From: Hyphomicrobiaceae bacterium
GTDB taxonomy: Bacteria > Pseudomonadota > Alphaproteobacteria > Rhizobiales > Xanthobacteraceae
Reading direction: 5' to 3'
Length of the DNA stretch: 64,000 nucleotides
NCBI GenBank assembly: GCA_947472885.1
Contig: CANJBX010000010.1
Coordinates: 1 to 64,000, forward strand
Below are positions 19,603 to 29,600 of this stretch, one piece after another; position 1 is the stretch's first letter, and each line of letters opens with the position of its first letter. Below the pieces are notes generated by a model. The model was not told the DNA's origin and did not search any database. It saw nothing but the letters and a program-made list of their open reading frames with translations. Made by a program: the position numbers and the translations under genes.

Positions 19603-19988
19603 GTCAGCTTTCCTAGGACCTGTTCGATTTTTTCACGCAGGATCGGTGTGGTGAAAGGTTTGACGAGGTAGTTATTGACGCCAGCCTGTGCCGCCTTGAC
19701 CAACAGTTCGCGGTCACCGCGCCCGGTCAGCAGGATGAATGGCAGCTTGCGCAAGGCCGCGTGGCCGCGCACGGCGCGCAACAGCATCAGACCATCCATT
19801 TCCGGCATGTTGAAGTCCGAAATGATCAGATCGATCGGCTGCACAGTCGCGGTCGCAAATGCAACCTTACCGTCCTCCGCCTCATGAATTTGCTTGATCC
19901 CAAGCTCTTCCAACGTGATGCGGGTCATCTGCCGCACACTATTTTGATCGTCAACGATCAGAACTTTCAGGGTCGATGCGATAGGCAT
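19599..19988 (-). CDS. cheY: Chemotaxis response regulator CheY
   Basis: A 129-residue single-domain receiver. All key residues are present: acidic pair D13/D14, phosphoacceptor D58 (LIISDFNMPEMDG), T88 (LLTGRG) and K110 (YLVKPF). It receives phosphate from CheA and either acts on the flagellar motor or serves as a phosphate sink, as known for the two CheY proteins of rhizobia. It lies 59 bases after cheA and overlaps the next gene. The window encodes a second CheY domain, fused to STAS, at 22231-22971. Confidence 0.93.
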   Translation of the reverse strand: MPIASTLKVLIVDDQNSVRQMTRITLEELGIKQIHEAEDGKVAFATATVQPIDLIISDFNMPEMDGLMLLRAVRGHAALRKLPFILLTGRGDRELLVKAAQAGVNNYLVKPFTTPILREKIEQVLGKLT

Positions 19989-20047
19989 GGTGCTTACTCT
20001 TCTTCGTCTCTAACTCGGAAAATTCATTCGAATTTCGGTCGCTGCCG

Positions 20048-22195
20048 TCAACTCTTGGCGGCAGCAGCCGTATTTTCAAGCCTTGCGTTGTTCATTGCAG
20101 CCGGGGCCTGAACCGCTGCCAGCTCGTACAGCTTTTCAGTGTCGAGAATGAAGGCGACGCGGCCGTTTCCGAGGATCGTCGCAGCGGAGATACCCGGAAT
20201 CGAGCCGTAGCTCTCTTCAATGCTCTTGATAACAACCTGCTGGTGTCCGCACAACTCGTCCACGCGAAGGCCAAACCGGATGTCATCGCCCGCTTCCGTA
20301 ATGATAACAACGCCGCCGTTATCGCCTTCGGTAGAACTTACTTCCAGCAAATTGCCAAGATTGACGATAGGGAGAAGTTCCCCGCGCAGGCGAAGCATTC
20401 CCTGAGTACCTACCAAATCGTGAATATCGGACCGCGCCGGCCGCAGGCACTCGACCATGGCGGACATCGGAACCACATAGGTTTCCTTGCCGACCCGGAT
20501 CACCATGCCGTCCATGACCGCTAGCGTCAGCGGCAGGGCAAGCTGGATCGTCATACCCTTGCCACGCTCGGACTTGAGCGAGATGCGACCGCCAATGTCC
20601 TGAATGTTCCGTTTCACGACATCCATGCCGACGCCGCGGCCTGAAATGTCGGAGACAGCTTCGGCCGTCGAGAAGCCTGGCATGAAAACGAGATTGGTGA
20701 TCTCGTCGTCGGTCAGCGTCGCGTCCGGGCCAACGAGGCCGCGCTCGCGCGCCTTCTTCAGTACGCGATCGGGATTGATGCCGGCGCCGTCATCCTTGAT
20801 TTGAATGACGATGCGCCCGCCGCGATGCTCGGCGGCTAGACGAACTGTGCCTTCCTCGTGCTTGCCGGCGGCTGCGCGGACGTCCGGCGTTTCAATGCCG
20901 TGATCGACCGAGTTCCGGATGATGTGGGTCAGCGGATCGGCAAGCTGCTCGACGATTGAACGGTCGACCTCAGTGTTTTCTCCCGCCATTTCCAGACGGA
21001 CCTTCTTGGAGGTCTTGGTCGCGAGTTCGCCCACCAGACGCGGCATACGCTGGAACACCGCGCCGACCGGCTGGGCGCGCATGGACATCACGCTGTCCTT
21101 GAGTTCGCGGGTGTGGTGGACAACTTCCTCAAGCGTTTGCAGCAGGCGACCGGAAACAGTTTCCGGGAGGTCCTGCACGATCTGCCCGAGCATCGCCTGC
21201 GCGATGACAAGTTCGCCGACCATGTTGACGACGCGGTCGATTTTCTCGAGTACGACGCGCGTGGTGGTAGCGGCGACCTTCTGCGGCGGCGCTTTGGCCT
21301 CGGCGGCAGGGACAGGCTTGCTCGCCATCACGGTTTCGGCGGCGGGCATTGGTGCCGCGGCAATCGTCGCTTCCGGCGCGGCCACCATCGGCAGCTCATT
21401 GTCTGGCAACGGCGTGAAATTGTCGGACGGCAACGTGTCGCCTGCCGGCGTGACGTTCACGATGCTCAGTTCACAATCGTCGACGACGAAATCGAACACG
21501 CCCGCTACCTTTTCCTGCGTGGCTTGTGTCTTCAGCTTGCCGGACCAGGCAAGATAAGGATGGTCGAACTCGATTTCCGCCAGCGCCGGCAAGCGCGAAA
21601 CGTCGGCGGTCAGCTCCAACTCGCCCAACGCCCGCAGTTCACGCAGGATGAACAGCGGCTCGTTGGCTTTCTTCAGCAGTTCGGGCCGGGGCCGGAATGA
21701 AATTTCATACGTCTGCGATCCGTCGGCCTCCTCGTCATCGCCGAACTTCACCGGCGTAAATTCGATGTCGGCGAAGTCTTCGCCGGCAGCGCCGCCGCCC
21801 TCACCTTCGCCGTCACCCATCAGCGCCTCGAGCGCCGTGCGGCATTCGTGACCGTACTCGGAAGTCGGGGTTTCACCCGCGCGCGACATCGCCACGAGAT
21901 CGGACAAGACATCGCCGGCGGTCAGCAACGTGTCGATATTGTCCGGTGTAATGTCCATCCGGTGGCTGCGGATTTCGTCTAGCACCGTCTCGAAGACGTG
22001 CGCGAAACGGACCAGCGCATCGAACCCGAAGATGCCAGCGCCACCCTTGATCGAATGAACCGCGCGGAACACCGCATTGACTGCGTCGTCCGAAGCACCG
22101 GATTCACGGATATCCGTGAGCCCATTCTCGAGCTGCTGCAGGAGGTCGCTGCACTCGTCAAAGAACCTGTGCTTGAGTTGTTCAAAGCTCGACAT
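20048..22195 (-). CDS. cheA: Chemotaxis histidine kinase CheA
   Basis: A 715-residue CheA, apparently intact. The Hpt (P1) domain has phosphorylation site H47 in AVHSIKGGAGIFGF. A middle region follows with a substrate-binding P2-like part and an alanine/proline-rich linker, then the dimerisation domain (LEKIDRVVNMVGELVIAQAMLGQ). The ATPase domain has an N box LADPLTHIIRNSVDHGIE, and IQIKDDGAGI and ISGRGVGMDVV as G boxes. The C-terminal CheW-like P5 domain starts near MDGMVIRVGKETYVVPMSAM. It phosphorylates the CheY and CheB proteins of this operon. Its coupling protein CheW is broken in this cluster. Confidence 0.95.
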   Translation of the reverse strand: MSSFEQLKHRFFDECSDLLQQLENGLTDIRESGASDDAVNAVFRAVHSIKGGAGIFGFDALVRFAHVFETVLDEIRSHRMDITPDNIDTLLTAGDVLSDLVAMSRAGETPTSEYGHECRTALEALMGDGEGEGGGAAGEDFADIEFTPVKFGDDEEADGSQTYEISFRPRPELLKKANEPLFILRELRALGELELTADVSRLPALAEIEFDHPYLAWSGKLKTQATQEKVAGVFDFVVDDCELSIVNVTPAGDTLPSDNFTPLPDNELPMVAAPEATIAAAPMPAAETVMASKPVPAAEAKAPPQKVAATTTRVVLEKIDRVVNMVGELVIAQAMLGQIVQDLPETVSGRLLQTLEEVVHHTRELKDSVMSMRAQPVGAVFQRMPRLVGELATKTSKKVRLEMAGENTEVDRSIVEQLADPLTHIIRNSVDHGIETPDVRAAAGKHEEGTVRLAAEHRGGRIVIQIKDDGAGINPDRVLKKARERGLVGPDATLTDDEITNLVFMPGFSTAEAVSDISGRGVGMDVVKRNIQDIGGRISLKSERGKGMTIQLALPLTLAVMDGMVIRVGKETYVVPMSAMVECLRPARSDIHDLVGTQGMLRLRGELLPIVNLGNLLEVSSTEGDNGGVVIITEAGDDIRFGLRVDELCGHQQVVIKSIEESYGSIPGISAATILGNGRVAFILDTEKLYELAAVQAPAAMNNARLENTAAAAKS

Positions 22196-22230
22196 GAATC
22201 CGCGGCCTTCGTCGGTGGTATTTTTAAATT

Positions 22231-22971
22231 TTAAGGAATGACTTTACGCACGGTAGCAACCAGACGGTCCGGATCGAACGGCTTGACCATCCAGCCGGTC
22301 GCGCCGGCTTCGCGGGCAAGGTTCTTCTTGTCGGTATCGCTTTCAGTGGTCAGCACGAGGATCGGCAGACCCTTGAGTTCGGGCCTGCTGCGCAGATCGC
22401 GGACGACCTCGTAGCCGTTCATGCGCGGCATGTTGATGTCGGTAATGACGAGATCGACCGTCTCGCGATCCATCACTTCGACGCCTTCGCGGCCATCGAC
22501 GGCCTGAATCACTTCAAACCCGGCATCAACCAGCGTCATGCCGAGCATGTCGCGTATCGTCTTGGAATCGTCGATCGTCAAAATGCGTTTGCTCATGACA
22601 GGCTCTTCGATTGTGTTGTCGAGTACGTTCTGATCGTCAGCCGCGATTGTTCCATCATTGCCATCCTGGGATTCAAGGTCCGGTTCCTGCGCCGGAACAA
22701 GATCCGGCGCACGCGGAAAATCGAGACCGAAGTCGGCGAAGGCGCCTTCAAACGCCGCCGACGGGTTAGCCACGCCAAAAGTGCCAGTGCCCTTTGCAGC
22801 AGAAAGAATGAGCTGGACGCAAGGCAGCGTCAGTGTCTCAACACTTGAAGCATCGAGATAAAGCGGTGCGGCGCTGTGCAGCCGCTCGCGCAACTCAAGC
22901 AGGAGGTTTTCGGCCGCCGCAAGATCGAGGACCGGGCCAAGCTTCATGACGTCGGTAGAAACGCTATTCAT
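22231..22971 (-). CDS. STAS domain fused to CheY receiver
   Basis: One 246-residue frame joins a STAS-type domain (about residues 1-90; LYLDASSVETLTLPCVQLILSAA) to a complete CheY (starting MSKRILTIDDSKT; with LVITDINMPRMNGYEV and WMVKPFDPDRL). In many alphaproteobacterial che operons these are two adjacent genes. Here an acidic linker of about 40 residues joins them. The receiver part begins with a methionine (ATG at 22596-22594) at the usual CheY start, with AAGAG upstream, so a separate CheY may also be made. The ATG at 22971 is chosen over a TTG two codons earlier that overlaps the cheB stop. Confidence 0.8.
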   Translation of the reverse strand: MNSVSTDVMKLGPVLDLAAAENLLLELRERLHSAAPLYLDASSVETLTLPCVQLILSAAKGTGTFGVANPSAAFEGAFADFGLDFPRAPDLVPAQEPDLESQDGNDGTIAADDQNVLDNTIEEPVMSKRILTIDDSKTIRDMLGMTLVDAGFEVIQAVDGREGVEVMDRETVDLVITDINMPRMNGYEVVRDLRSRPELKGLPILVLTTESDTDKKNLAREAGATGWMVKPFDPDRLVATVRKVIP

Positions 22972-22973
22972 GG

Positions 22974-24056
22974 TCAACTTGCCCTCGAAGCGGGATGATG
23001 ATGCTTGCTACCGGGTTTGGCTTCGCAAGCGTCGAGGATGGCGTCGGCGACGTGGTCAAGCGCAACCTGAGTCTGCACGGCACCACGCTCGAAAGCGGCG
23101 CGCGGCATGCCGTAGATCAGCGAGGAGTGTTCGTCCTGGCCAATGGTGGTCGCGCCGGCCTTGTGCAACTCGAGCATACCTTCCGCGCCGTCCTTACCCA
23201 TGCCCGTCAGGATGACGCTGACGATCTTGGGTGGCGACAGCCTGAGCGCCGAGCGAAACAGCACATCGACCGACGGGCGGTGGCCGGACATCAACGGACC
23301 TTCGTTAAGCGAACAAATGAACCCGGTGCCCTTGCGCACCAGCTCAAGGTGATGTGATCCGGGCGCGATATAGACGTGGCCATGCTCGACAATATCGTCC
23401 TGCCTGGCCTCGGACACGTTCATCGGGCATTCCCGATTGAGGCGCTCGGCGAAAGCTGCCGTGAAGCGGGGCGGCATGTGCTGCGTGATCAGGATGGGTG
23501 GGCACGAAGCCGGCAAGCCCATCAGCACAATCTTGAGGGCTTCGACGCCGCCGGTCGATGCTCCGATCAGTACGACTTTCTCGCCCGAAGAAACAAACTC
23601 ACGCTTGGGCTTGGCCGGAGCAGCATGCGCCGCTGTCCGGCGTGCGCCAACCTTGGTACGCGCGGCGTTCTTCACCTTGGTCTGAAGCTCGATCGCCAGC
23701 GCCGCAAGTTCCTGCGCCTGGTTGCTGACCGGCTTGGCGATAAAATCGACCGCGCCGATTTCCAGCGCCTCAAGCGTAACTTCCGCACCAGCCTTGGTGA
23801 GCGTCGAGATCATCACCACCGGCATCGGCCGCAGCGTCATGATCTTGCGCAGGAACGATACGCCGTCCATGTGCGGCATCTCGACATCAAGGGTCAGGAC
23901 ATCGGGATTGAGCATCTTGATGCGGTCGCGCGCAACCAGCGGATCCGGCGCGGTGCCGACCACTTCGATCTCAGGGTCCTGCGCAAGCAGCGTGGACAAT
24001 AACTGCCGCATCACGGCGGAATCGTCTACGACCAAAACTCGAACCGGCGTAGTCAT
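22974..24056 (-). CDS. cheB: Chemotaxis methylesterase/glutamine deamidase CheB
   Basis: A 360-residue CheB: receiver domain with D57 (VLTLDVEMPHMDG) and K108 (DFIAKPV), a linker rich in K/A/R, then the methylesterase domain with the full catalytic triad S167 (GASTGG), H193 (TQHMPP) and D289 (GMGKDGAEGM). It removes methyl groups from chemoreceptors when phosphorylated by CheA. It looks intact, but its counterpart methyltransferase CheR is frameshifted, so receptor methylation by this operon would be one-sided. Confidence 0.95.
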   Translation of the reverse strand: MTTPVRVLVVDDSAVMRQLLSTLLAQDPEIEVVGTAPDPLVARDRIKMLNPDVLTLDVEMPHMDGVSFLRKIMTLRPMPVVMISTLTKAGAEVTLEALEIGAVDFIAKPVSNQAQELAALAIELQTKVKNAARTKVGARRTAAHAAPAKPKREFVSSGEKVVLIGASTGGVEALKIVLMGLPASCPPILITQHMPPRFTAAFAERLNRECPMNVSEARQDDIVEHGHVYIAPGSHHLELVRKGTGFICSLNEGPLMSGHRPSVDVLFRSALRLSPPKIVSVILTGMGKDGAEGMLELHKAGATTIGQDEHSSLIYGMPRAAFERGAVQTQVALDHVADAILDACEAKPGSKHHHPASRAS

Positions 24057-24070
24057 AATCTCTTCCCCAT

Positions 24071-24718
24071 CTATTCGAAGAGTTCAATGTCGCCCGCGAC
24101 CTTGCGCGACGACAGTCGGCCGGCATACTCGTTCTCCTGCCGGGCAACCGTGGAATTCTCGTTGCCTGCCAGGATTCGCCGCACGACGCGGCCCGTTGCC
24201 GGGTAATAGTGAATGCGACGCGGGTACACGCCGCCCAGATCCTGTGCAGCGCAGCTCAAGCCTTCGCTATTGAGATACTTCAAAACGAATTCAGAGTTCT
24301 GCGTACCGATGGCCTTACGCGTGTCGGTAACGTTGCCGCCGCCGAACACCTTGATTTCGAGCGAGTTGCGCGAAGCGCCGGCCTTGATGAGTTCGTTGAC
24401 AAGCTTTTCCATCGCGAAGTTGCCATAGCGCGTGGATTTCGCGTCACCGCCCCAGCTTTGCGCTTCACCTTCCGCCAGCATGAAATGATTCATGCCGCCG
24501 ATGCCGAGCCGCGGATCGCGAATGCAGGCGGACACACATGAACCCAGAATCGTGACGAGCACTTCGTCCGACTTGTTGATCGTGCAGAACTCGCCCGGAA
24601 ACACCTTCACCATCCACGCGCTGTTGGCAGCGTCGAAAAATCGCCGCCCGGCGATGGCCGGTTGGGCGTCATCGGAGGTCGTGCTGGAAAGCGTGCGTAC
24701 AGCAGCAGCTACGCTCAC
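24071..24718 (-). CDS. cheD: Chemoreceptor glutamine deamidase CheD
   Basis: A 215-residue CheD, which deamidates glutamines of chemoreceptors and can bind CheY-like proteins. The catalytic pair is present: C61 in VTILGSCVSACIRD and H78 in GIGGMNHFML. KVFGGGNV and IHYYPATGRVVRRIL complete the family core. The start is a GTG that overlaps the cheR TGA (GTGA). The family is often shorter (about 160-200), and the first 25 residues here are not conserved family sequence. Confidence 0.92.
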   Translation of the reverse strand: MSVAAAVRTLSSTTSDDAQPAIAGRRFFDAANSAWMVKVFPGEFCTINKSDEVLVTILGSCVSACIRDPRLGIGGMNHFMLAEGEAQSWGGDAKSTRYGNFAMEKLVNELIKAGASRNSLEIKVFGGGNVTDTRKAIGTQNSEFVLKYLNSEGLSCAAQDLGGVYPRRIHYYPATGRVVRRILAGNENSTVARQENEYAGRLSSRKVAGDIELFE

Positions 24719-25600
24719 GCTTCCCTCCGGTAGATCGTGCGACCCATCAGCGTCAGACCAGGGTGCGATCCGATGAGCGATTCGGAATGGCCGATGTAGA
24801 GCCAGCCGCCCGGACGAAGCTGTTGCGTGAATCGTTCGACCAGTTTCGATTTAGTAGGACCGTCGAAATAGATCATCACGTTGCGGCAGAAGATGGCGTC
24901 GAACTGGCCCTTGATCGGCCACGGCCCAAGCAGGTTGAGTTGGCGGTAAGCGATCAGATTACGGAGAGATTCCGACACCACCACGTTGGATTTCGAAGCC
25001 CCTGGCTCGCAATACTCGTGATATTCCGACGGGATCTCCTCCAGCGCCGTCGCGGGATATTCGGCACGCGCAGCCTTGGCAATAATGTCGGTGTCGATGT
25101 CGGTTGCCAGCATGCGTATGTCATGCTGCCCGATATCGGGAATTTCCTTCTTCAGTACGGCTGCGATCGTATAAGGCTCCTCGCCCGACGAACAGCCGGC
25201 AGACCACAGCCGCATGCGGCCCGTGCCGCCACGAGCTGAACGCGCGAAGGCGCGCGCAACCGTCGGGCCGAAGTGATCGAAATGATGCGACTCGCGGAAA
25301 AACTTGGTGTGGTTCGTCGAGATCGAGTTGATGTAGTTTTCTACCTCACGTTCATTTCCCGCGATATGATCGCGGTAGGCCTTGAACGTCGAAAGATTGA
25401 GCGCCCGTAAACGCCGTGACAGGCGGCTTATAGACCAGGTTACGCTTGCTTTCGCCGAGCACAATGCCCGCCTGCTGATACGCAAGCCGGGAAAGATCCT
25501 GAAAGTCGACATCGGAGAACACGAATTCACGGCGCGCGTCGCTGACTGACGGCAGGTTGTCAGCGGTTGCATCGGCTGTTGCGCGGGTAACTGGGGGCAT
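24715..25600 (-). pseudogene. cheR: Chemotaxis methyltransferase CheR, frameshifted
   Basis: CheR transfers methyl groups from S-adenosylmethionine to chemoreceptor glutamates. The N-terminal part begins at 25600 (MPPVTRATAD, then FQDLSRLAYQQAGIVLGESKRNLVY) and then leaves the family sequence. The family continues in the next frame as SRLSRRLRALNLSTFKAYRDHI, with the SAM-binding LWSAGCSSGEEPYTIA and DAIFCRNVMIYF, to the stop at 24715. One extra A in TATAAGC (forward 25428-25429) explains the break: TAT AGC CGC would be in frame. The rest is intact. This is a recent mutation or a consensus error. Confidence 0.88.
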
Positions 25601-25639
25601 CAGATTTCTTCCGATCCGAAGTTTCTTGGGTTACAGGCG

Positions 25640-26197
25640 CTACGCGGCAGCGGATAACTTGTCAGCTTCACCCTCGTTGGTGAACGATAACAGGAAGCGC
25701 AGGTCTATCAGTGCAATCATCGTGTCTTCGACTGTCACAAGGCCGGCTAGGAAGTTGACGCGCGACGTAGCTGCGATGCGCGGCACAGGCTGAATCTTCG
25801 AAGTGTCAAACGAAACGATGTCGAGTACCCGATCTGCGAGCAACCCGACAGGACGCCCAGAGATCTGGACGATAATGACAATATGCGTCGGCTTGGCTTC
25901 GGTAATGCCCTGACCGAAGCGGCAACGCAGATCGACGATCGGTACGATGACGCCACGCAGATTGAGAACGCCGCGCACATACTACGGCTGATTTGGCAGA
26001 TGCGTGATGTCTGACCAGCCCTTGATCTCACGCACCGCCATGATATCGACGCCATACTGGTCATCACCAATAGCAAAGCTGATGAACTGGGCCGGCGAAC
26101 CGGCGCCGCGATCCGCTCCAGCAGGCTGCCAATCAATCGGCGCCAACTGGTTCGAAGTTGCAGCTTGTGAGACAGATTCTTGACTCATGTGCACCAT
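25640..26197 (-). pseudogene. cheW: Chemotaxis coupling protein CheW, interrupted by an amber codon
   Basis: CheW links receptors to CheA. The frame reads [34 protein letters not shown], then TAG (25984-25982), then continues in the same frame as YVRGVLNLRGVIVPIVDLR to the normal end. CheW proteins have glutamate or a similar residue at this point (P-E-YVRGVLNLRG), so a single GAG to TAG change is the simplest cause. The downstream half alone lacks the first strands of the fold. The start is one of two ATGs, 26197 or 26188; neither has a good ribosome site. It is the first gene of the che operon. Confidence 0.88.
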
Positions 26198-26465
26198 GAA
26201 AAGGGCTGGCTTGGCCCGACAAGGCCCTGCTTGAACAAAGACACTCCGTGATCGCGACCGGGCCGCACTCAGTCACGAGTACGGTCCAGTCACCCATCGA
26301 GATGACGGATGACCACCGCTCCAAGCTGACAGGAATGTTAAAAAATTAGGTTAACCGTCTCGAAATTACGGAACCTGATTGCGTATAAATTTTTAACTAC
26401 TTGTTAAGGAATAAGGCGGCGGAGCCGGAAATATTCAACAGACACAATGCGGCTTATGCAAACGA

Positions 26466-26629
26466 TCAAAGTCCTTCAAGCCAGCCCTGCGCCGATGCAA
26501 AGCGAACAATGTCCGCGCGGGCCTTAAGCCCACCTTGTCGGAGCCCCTCGCCTTGTAGGTTTCAACCGACTTGATTCCCGCGCCCAGCTTGCCGGCGATC
26601 TCCTTGAAAGACCGCATTGCCGGGTTCAT
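26466..26629 (-). pseudogene. LuxR-type HTH regulator remnant (C-terminal, frameshifted)
   Basis: The minus strand encodes the recognition part of a LuxR-type helix-turn-helix: SFKEIAGKLGAGIKSVETYKARGSDKVG, then after a one-base loss near 26527-26530 the other frame continues LKARADIVRFASAQGWLEGL and stops at 26466. Together this matches the usual ending of FixJ/NarL-type domains. No receiver or other N-terminal part is visible: the remnant begins at the stop of the giant TPR gene. It is the leftover of a regulator, probably cut away when this junction formed. Confidence 0.75.
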
Positions 26630-29600
26630 CGCTCAGGCATTTTCACGCCATAAAGGGCAAATTCCTCGGCAATACCGGGCTTGAGAAGCTTGGCCGCCTC
26701 GATGCTGGCAGCGCTCGCCGTCTCGTTGCCATTCATCAGATTGGCCATGCCCCGGCCAAACAGTGCAAGCGGCAGCTTCGGATTGATCCGCAGCGCGGCG
26801 TCATAATCCGCAATGGCTTCGGCAAGCTGGCCCTGCTTGAGATAAATGAGACCGCGATTGTTGAGCGTCTTGGCGTCACCCGGATTAAAGGCAAGCGCCT
26901 TGTTGCAGTCCGCAAGCGCCTCCTGAATCTGCCCCGTCAGCACCTTCGCGCCACAGCGGCTGCTCAGGGCGTCCGCGTTGGAATGTGCGAGTGCAAGCGC
27001 CTCGTCGTAGGAGCGGATCGCGGTATCGTAGTCGCGAACGCCATACGCAAGATTGCCGCGATTATAGAGCGCGATGGCCTGTGTCGTGTTGACCTTGAGC
27101 GCCTGGATGACTTCCTGCGTCACACGGTCGCCTTCGCGCTTGTTTTCAAACGCGCCACCCATATCGGCCAAGGCGATCACGTAGCTCGGGCCAACCTTGA
27201 TCGCCTGATCGTCGTCAGAGATGGAGACATCGTACTCGCGCTTGTCGTCCGCAGCGATGCTGCGTTCATCGAATGCAACGGCATAATTCGGATTGAGTTT
27301 GATCGCCTGGCTGATGTCCTGCTTGGCGCGCACGTAGTCGCGCTTCTGATAGTAGACGAAGCCACGGTTGTAATAGGCCAGCGCATAGTTGGCGTTGAGC
27401 TTGATCGCCTGATCGTAGTCCGCGATGGCACGGCCGGTGTCACCCTTGTGCAGCCATGCAAAACCGCGATTGTTCAACGCCGCCGCATCACCCGGATTGA
27501 TACGAATCACCTGATTGAAGTCCGCGATGGCCCGTTCCGCATCCTGGCGTTCATGATACGACAGTCCACGATTGTTAAAGCCGCGCGCATCGTTCGGATT
27601 GATGGCGATCGACTTGTCATAGTTGGCGATGGCGCGCTCGAAATCACGCTGGTCGTAATAGGCGTTGCCACGATTGAAGAACGCAGCGCCGTAGACCGGG
27701 TCGAGCTTGATAGCCTGATCGAAGTCGGCGATGGCCCGCATGGGGTCGCCTTTGATACGATGCGCAAAACCACGATTGTTGAAGTATACCGCGTTATCCG
27801 CGCTCAACTTGATCGCCTGGTCGAAGTCAGCGATGGCCTTTTCGACTTCGCCCTTGAGGCCGAACGTGACGCCGCGATTATGGAACGCGTTGGAGGATTT
27901 CGGATCGACCTTGATGGCCTGGTCAAAGTCCGCGATGGCGCGCTCCAGATCGCCGCCAGTCCGGTAGGCAAGGCCGCGATTGTTCAACGCAAAGACGTTC
28001 TTGGAATCAAGCTTGATCGTCTCGCTAAAGTCCTGTTGCGCACGGTCGAAATCGCGCTTGCCCCGGTTGACGAGGCCGCGATGGTAATAGGCCAGCGCAT
28101 AGTTGCCGTCGATGCGGATCGCCTGATCAAAATCGGCAATGGCCTGATCGTGGTTGCGCTTGGCGTAGGAGGCGTTGCCGCGATTGTAGAAGGCAATCGC
28201 ATAACGCGGGTCCATCTTGACTGCCTGGGTATAGTCGGCGATGGCGCGGTCGGTATCGCCCTTGTTACGGTAGGCAAGACCACGGCTGTTGAACGCCTGG
28301 GCGTTCTTGGGATCGAGTTTGATCGCTGCATCGAAGTCCGCGACGGCACGATCATTATCGCCCTTGGCGCTGTAGGAAATGCCGCGGTCGTGGAACGCTC
28401 TTGCATTGGCTGGGCTGAGCTTGATCGCCTGATCGAAATTCTGGATCGCGCGGTCGAAGTTGCGCCGCATCTGATAGGCATTGCCGCGCATGTAATAGGC
28501 AAGTGCATAATCGCGGTTCGAGACGAGGGCCTGATCGAAATCGGAGATGGCGCGGTCAAGGTCGCCCTTGGCCCGATACGTCATCGCGCGATTGAAGAAC
28601 GGCTGCGACGCCTTCGGATCTAGCCGGATCGCCTGATCGAAGTCCGCGATGGCGCGATCATGCTCGCCCTTCGACATGAAAGCGACGCCACGGTCGTTAA
28701 GTAAGCCGGCCGAAGCAGCACTGATCTTGATCGCCTGGTCGTAATCGGCAATGGCGCGGTCGTAGTCCTGCTTGATTTCATAAGCGTTGGCGCGGTTATG
28801 CAGCGCTAATGCGTCGGCCGGGTTGAGCTTGATCGCCTGATCGTAATCCAGAATTGCGCGCTCGAAATCACGCATGTCGTAGAACGCGTTGCCGCGATTG
28901 TAGATCGTCAACGCCTGATTGGGGCTGAGCTTGGTCGCTTGATCGAAATCCCTCAGTGCGCGGTCGATCTGCCCCTTGATGCTGTAGGCAAATCCGCGGT
29001 TGCTGAAAGCCGCGGCATTCTTCGGATCAAGCGCCACCGCCTGATCGAAATCCGCAATGGCGTTATCGACGTCGCCGCGTGCACTGTAAATGAGGCCGCG
29101 GTCGTTGTATGCCTTGGGGCTCCGCGCCTCGAGCGTGATCGCCTGATTCAGATATTGCAGTGCACGATCGTAGTCACGCTTGGCAGAATAGACATTGCCA
29201 CGAATATTGAACGCCAACGCGATCTGCGGATTGATGCGAATGGCGGTATCGAGGTCGCCGATCGCCTGATCATAATTGCGTTTGCCATAGCTGGCGATGG
29301 CTCGATTGTAATAAGTGTACGCGTCCATGGAATCGAGCTTGATCGCCAGATCGAAATTCTGGATGGCGCGGTCGTAGTCCTGCTTCTCGTAGTAGGCGAT
29401 GCCGCGGTCACGCACGGCGGCAACATTCCTGGCGTCAAAGCGGGTCGCCTGATCGAAATTCTGAATCGCGCGGTTGAAATCGCGCTTCTCAAAATAGACG
29501 TTGCCGCGATTGTGGAAGGCGGCCGAAAAACCCGGGTCCAGCTTGAGCGACTGATCGAAGTCCGCAATCGCCGCATCGAAATCGCCCTTGGCTGCAAGCG

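Noticed and set aside
26617-28623. A 668-codon open frame on the plus strand opposite the TPR gene
   Set aside because: It mirrors the periodic TPR coding on the other strand; its apparent repeats are the reverse complement of the TPR units. The TPR frame has a signal peptide and consensus.
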